A stretch of 64,000 bases of DNA from Asterias rubens (lineage: Eukaryota > Echinodermata > Asteroidea > Forcipulatida > Asteriidae): NCBI RefSeq assembly GCF_902459465.1, contig NC_047081.1, positions 9,825,883 to 9,889,882 of the forward strand. The letters run 5' to 3'. Positions within the stretch are counted from its first letter, which is position 1; each line of letters opens with the position of its first letter. Below, one piece after another: positions 19,104-64,000 of the stretch. A program made the position numbers and the translations under genes. The notes under the pieces are model-generated. The model saw nothing but the letters and a program-made list of their open reading frames with translations. It was not told the DNA's origin and did not search any database.

Positions 19104-22100
19104 GTAAGTTGTCACACATTCAGTAGTGTATGTATGTACATGTACGTCATGTAAAACGTACATCCATATACTGTACATCGTCATTCCCCAATACGTGTGT
19201 GCACGTCGCAACACTGAGTACCATTTATTATTTTATCGAACCGTCCAAAACATTGCTTTGTTTTTCGCTAAGTGGGGTGATCCCAAACATACCTTTGTTG
19301 CCTGGGGCGGTCGTTAAATTCAATAGAATTATCAGGGACAACAAGGCTGATTTATTCAGTCCTTCAAAAAAGGTGAATATTTCCCTGACATTGATATGCA
19401 ATTTTTGTAAATTATTTGTTGAGTGTTGGAGTCCATATTTTGACTGATCGGTTGCATTGGCATGGCATGGAGTGAGTGATATTATGAACAACAGTCACGA
19501 CTGCAAATGTAACGTGTATGTTTGATTTCTGCATGAATTCGGTGAGATTTGTATCTATACTGTATGAGGGTAGCATTATGATCTTGGCATGGATGATGTT
19601 GAACATGTTTTATGAATGTGTGATTTATCAAACAGAGGAGAACACAAAATCACCAATAATTGACATCATTTTATTATTTATTGACATTATTATTGGATTG
19701 GTCATACCTTGTGTTTATGAAACAGTTTTCACTGTGATCGTCCTGGCAATAATTGATTTTCTGTTGTCGGTACGATAGGCTTGAGCTTAGCGTTAAAACA
19801 CATCGTTAACCAAACCCAAACAAGCATACAATTTACACAGAAGGAAAGTTTTACTGCATAGTTTTTACGTGGTTATGAATATATATGAGTTAGACCATGG
19901 AGGTAGAAATTAGACAGTGAAGATTTGTAACTTGCAATTTTTGTTTTAGTTTGTAGGGACTAGCCATTGGCATTGCGTATTCATAGTTACGATACGGTAC
20001 TTTTATTATGCAGTTTTTGATCTCTTTGGAGTTGACGTAACTTGATAATGATAGCTAGCCACATATTTGTACACAGTTGATGATTTTAAAACCCATACTA
20101 GCTCCATGTGTTCAGTATCGGCCTAGATAATGAACCTGTGATGGAGCATGGTTTGCTTATAATATTTATCATGATGTGTACCTCATGTGTATTGCAAATT
20201 ACTTTTATCTTTTGTAAACATTTATGTATTTTCTGATACAATTTTTGATACAACGCATTGTACAAAGATCTTCAAAGTTGCACGCCATACAATGTTTACA
20301 AATTCAAATCTTATTGGGCAAAAAACCTATCAATCCTTTGCAAAGTTGGGGTTAAATTTTGAAATATCCTCCAGACTCACTGCATGTCTTATTATTGTAG
20401 CCTAGCTTTTATTTAATAATGTGTACCGGGTAATATTTCATTCCTTTTCAGATAGGTTGCTCGCCTGTTATTGTTTGGTTTGGAATTGGAAATTTTGGTT
20501 AGTAAATCTTTAAAAAAAAACTTTCGACTACGTCCAACCAATCGTAAAATAATTGAACTTTGTTAGATGGTCCGGTGGGTACATGCATCATTCAATCGTA
20601 CCAAGTTAGGTTTTCTGTGATTGGAACTGGTCAAACTGAACTAAACGGAATGTTTACACTTAAAATTAAATTCATGTTTTCAGTCATCAAACTAAATAAA
20701 GAAGTTTCTTTCGTTACCATCTAGTCTTTCCTCTTAAGAACTGCAAAATTATCCACAAGGAACGAGAAGTCTAAAAAGAACAATTTTGAAATAAAAGTGA
20801 TGTGTTTACAAAGATTTCATCTCACTTTTCCATTTTTTTAATCTGAAGACAAGAGAGGCATATTGATAGCGTAACCTATATACATGTACATGCTCAACAA
20901 ATGTACAAAGTGTACATCTTTTTCCGAATAGATTATTTGGGTGGTTAATGGGATAAAGTGGCAGCTCAAATTGTCTGAAGAATTTCTATTTTAGATAAAA
21001 ACATAAACTATCATCATCAATCACAGGTCATCTGTCATATCATTTCCATGCCAAGTTACCACCATGAACCAGTATAGTGACCTCTTTCTTGTAGGAACGT
21101 ATTACCAGAGTGTCTTTGACAAGATAATGCAGGTTTCAAATTTCTCAAGAATTTCAGCCATGTTAAGTACCCATCATATTGACCTTGAACTTCGGGGGGG
21201 GGGGGGGAAGCACACAGAGTTCTTGGAAAAATGAACTAAACTTTTTGCGTCAAGACAGTATGATTGACCACTTTGACCGACCGTGGACACTGGCATGACT
21301 TAGGCATAAGGGCATTGCTCGGTGTAAACATGTGTACACATCTGACATATTAAATTCCACGTCATAAACCTCCTGCAAGAAATGTTGTATTTTTATGCCT
21401 TGGCTTGACGAAAGTCATCTGTTGCCGTGCACATTTGTTCAACACTGTGACAGGTAAATCTACATGTAGCTCTTACAACTCTGGAGGGCGACATTTGCTT
21501 AATAGTTAACCATGCTGGCACATGTCACTGACTGTTCTTTGCATATAGGCCTACACATGCATGTACCATTGATCTTGCATGCTTAAGTGATAAAACATCA
21601 TGGTGTACATATGTACACTACAGATCATGTTTACATTTTACCGTGTGCAATGTAAATGAGTTTACATGAACAATTTACATTATATTTATACTGTCTTCCA
21701 CATGGCAGATTACATTCAGCATGCCATATTAAGCAACACATGATTTGTCTCATCTTTCTTCCGTCATCTTCTATAGTGGCAATTATTCATTGAAGATGAT
21801 TCATTGTGTTGCAATAGCCTGAAATACTGCACAAACAAGTGGTTGTTGAATTGGAGCCTTGCCATATTATTATTATTAATAAGTATGACAAATCAGCACG
21901 ATACAAGGTTTATGAGTATGAGTAGTATATCACTCGGAGTCCTATTTTTTGTCATGTAAAGTTTGTCCATTTATTTATCAGCGGGCATTTTCACTAAAAC
22001 AAACTGTTAAGGGAAAAAGGTAAACAGTTTTATCCTTTCATTCGTTGATTTCTTTTACTCTTGAGAAAGAAAGATTGAAGATCAACTACATTACAGCTGA

Positions 22101-22254
22101 TAGTGTTAATATCTTTTGCGTGTTTTTAATAAGTAATATTTTCTTTTCTTTTTTTGTATGGACAGGACTTTGTTGAAGATAAATAGAAAAGCTACACTTA
22201 CCATCTACTGAGGTTAATTCATATTGAGCTCAATTCTTTGTATAGGTGAGTGTC

Positions 22255-22458
22255 ACGCCCGATTCATACTTCCTGCCAATGCGAAGCGAGTTTTGACATC
22301 ACAGGGCTATTTTCGCAGCGAATGTTTCACAAGAGTTGAGCACAAGCCGACTACATGTAATGCGAATTATTCGTTGCAAATTATTCATTGCGAATTATTT
22401 GTTGCGAATTATGCGTTGCGCTGCATTCGCATTCACAGGAAGTATGAACCGGCTTTAG
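22255..22458. repeat. Inverted-repeat element with internal GCGAATTAT repeats
   Basis: GATTCATACTTCCTG and CAGGAAGTATGAACC are the ends. Inside, TGCGAATTATTCGTTGC-type units repeat about five times at 22359-22425. Confidence 0.78.
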
Positions 22459-22595
22459 TGTTTGAAGTTCTTACATGTAGCTCTGAGCATCTCAAAGCCT
22501 AGAGACACTATACATGTAAGTTTTACGTGTGTTGTACTCAATCACAACCTTATTAAGAGACTTTTGAGACACAAGAAGTTGATAGAAGACTTATC

Positions 22596-22772
22596 ATGTT
22601 TCAGGCCTTGAACTTCGCTCGAGAAGGGGCACAACATTTTTCCTCTGGTAAGGGTCACTTCTATGTGGGGAAAATGTAAGTTGTTATTGGAACCTTGCAG
22701 AGGGCACCACAGCAAAAGCACAGGGCACCACAGCAATTGCTGTGGGTGCCGTGGGTTATTTTTGAGGCCAGT
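22596..22772. repeat. Dispersed repeat family G
   Basis: CAGGCCTTGAACTTC, AAGGGGCACAACATTTTTCC, GCAGAGGGCACCACAGCA and GTTATTTTTGAGGCC match 24138-24306 block for block. Confidence 0.78.
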
Positions 22773-23507
22773 TGCTTTGTATTGTAACATCAACACATAA
22801 ACAAATGGTGTAAACAGTAAGAAATCTCGCAAGCTTCCACGGACATCTCTAATTGATGTCGCTTCATCGTGTTATTTTCCTGTACACAGGCGAAAACCAT
22901 TTTATGTTCTGGTAAGAATTCAGATTTGTTCAATTTCTGACACTGTTTCATCATGTTTCAATGGTTCTTCTAGTTGAGAAAGTCAGGTATTTGTTTATTT
23001 TTAACAGTTTGAGGGCAAGCAAGTGAAGGCTGCTGGCAGCATTGAATGGCCTGAATTACATTGGGATGTCCCTATTTTCATTGTGGTTTTGTTATCGGTC
23101 TTTCCATCAGCAAAGTATTTACACTGTTAATATCAAATATCACTTTTTATCTTTCCCGAGGCAGATCAGTTCATGCAACAAGCCAAGCCAAGGTCATCAG
23201 CTACTTACATGTCAACAAAGACAGGATTTTTAACCGCAGTGTATGATTAGCCACAGTACATTTGCCACCAGTGGAATATCCTAACTTGTATTGGACTGGT
23301 GTTATTGTTGACCAATTCAAAAGGTCAAACCAAAGGTCACCCAACCAGGAAGTATTCAGCTCCTTGTGTATTAAACACTTCCTGACAATGTAAAAAAAAA
23401 AATTGACTACAGACTTGTCAAACAATGTGATTTTATAAAGCTAAGTAGCAAAGTGATCCAAAGTATGCACCCCAGCAGAAACTGCTTGTGACAGCTGGCT
23501 GGGCATA

Positions 23508-64000
<40,493 letters not shown>

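Larger units (their letters stand above)
19104..23507 (+). other. Probable KAT6 5' intron/UTR zone
   Basis: AT-rich sequence with TACATG-type motifs, a G run at 21196, the 22255 inverted-repeat element and family G (22596). A strong splice acceptor (TTATTTTTAACAG) ends at 23008 and could begin the 5' UTR part of the first coding exon. Open frames here have no recognisable domain. Confidence 0.5.

Noticed and set aside
19518..19778. 86-codon plus-strand frame with hydrophobic stretches
   Set aside because: AT-rich context, no homology I recognise and no splice or start context. Hydrophobic residues are expected from T-rich codons.
21196..21208. G homopolymers (also near 17263, 32595, 43250, 49136, 50422)
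   Set aside because: Simple low-complexity runs. They could form four-stranded structures but show no arrangement beyond chance and are error-prone in sequencing.

Overview
The window is animal nuclear DNA. Its genes are intron-rich, its long AT-rich introns are full of short inverted-repeat elements, and it shows no operon layout or ribosome binding sites. Gene content and the repeat families (one with ends reading TTAAAGGCAGTGGACACTAT, one reading GGGCCCAATTTCATAGAGCT) suggest an echinoderm, most likely a sea star. That taxonomic call rests on remembered resemblance, not on a search.

Three protein-coding genes can be rebuilt exon by exon with consistent splice phases. (1) A PEX11-family peroxisomal membrane protein lies on the minus strand (2615 down to 969, three coding exons, 258 aa, complete). 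(2) Adenosine kinase lies on the plus strand (4838-14283, ten coding exons, 352 aa, complete). (3) A KAT6-type (MOZ/MORF/Enok) MYST lysine acetyltransferase lies on the plus strand (23508 to beyond 64000). Thirteen coding exons give 990 codons and stop inside the catalytic domain at the window edge. Its order is N-terminal winged helices, double PHD finger, a C2HC zinc finger, a long Ser/Pro/Gln-rich linker, MYST zinc finger, acetyl-CoA site.

Layout: 1-968 is repeat-rich flank; 969-2615 PEX11; 2616-4837 the divergent PEX11/ADK interval; 4838-14283 ADK; 14284-23507 the ADK 3' flank and probable KAT6 promoter/5' UTR zone, with a candidate YY1-type start exon at 19042-19103; 23508-64000 KAT6 coding exons separated by introns of up to 11 kb. 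The genes do not form a shared pathway (peroxisome division, purine salvage, chromatin acetylation). However, ADK followed by a KAT6 gene on the same strand is the arrangement of human ADK-KAT6B at 10q22, so this looks like old conserved linkage.

Most non-coding sequence is made of at least ten families of short non-autonomous elements, mostly hairpin-forming MITE-like units plus tRNA-derived SINE fragments. The most notable points are a C2HC zinc finger in a KAT6 protein, substitutions in its double PHD reader, a 90-bp near-identical duplicate of the 3' end of an ADK exon joined to a tRNA-like fragment, and a five-unit array of perfect 17-bp palindromes. I found no CRISPR array, prophage, bacterial-type operon or autonomous transposase gene. 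No wholly new system is evident.
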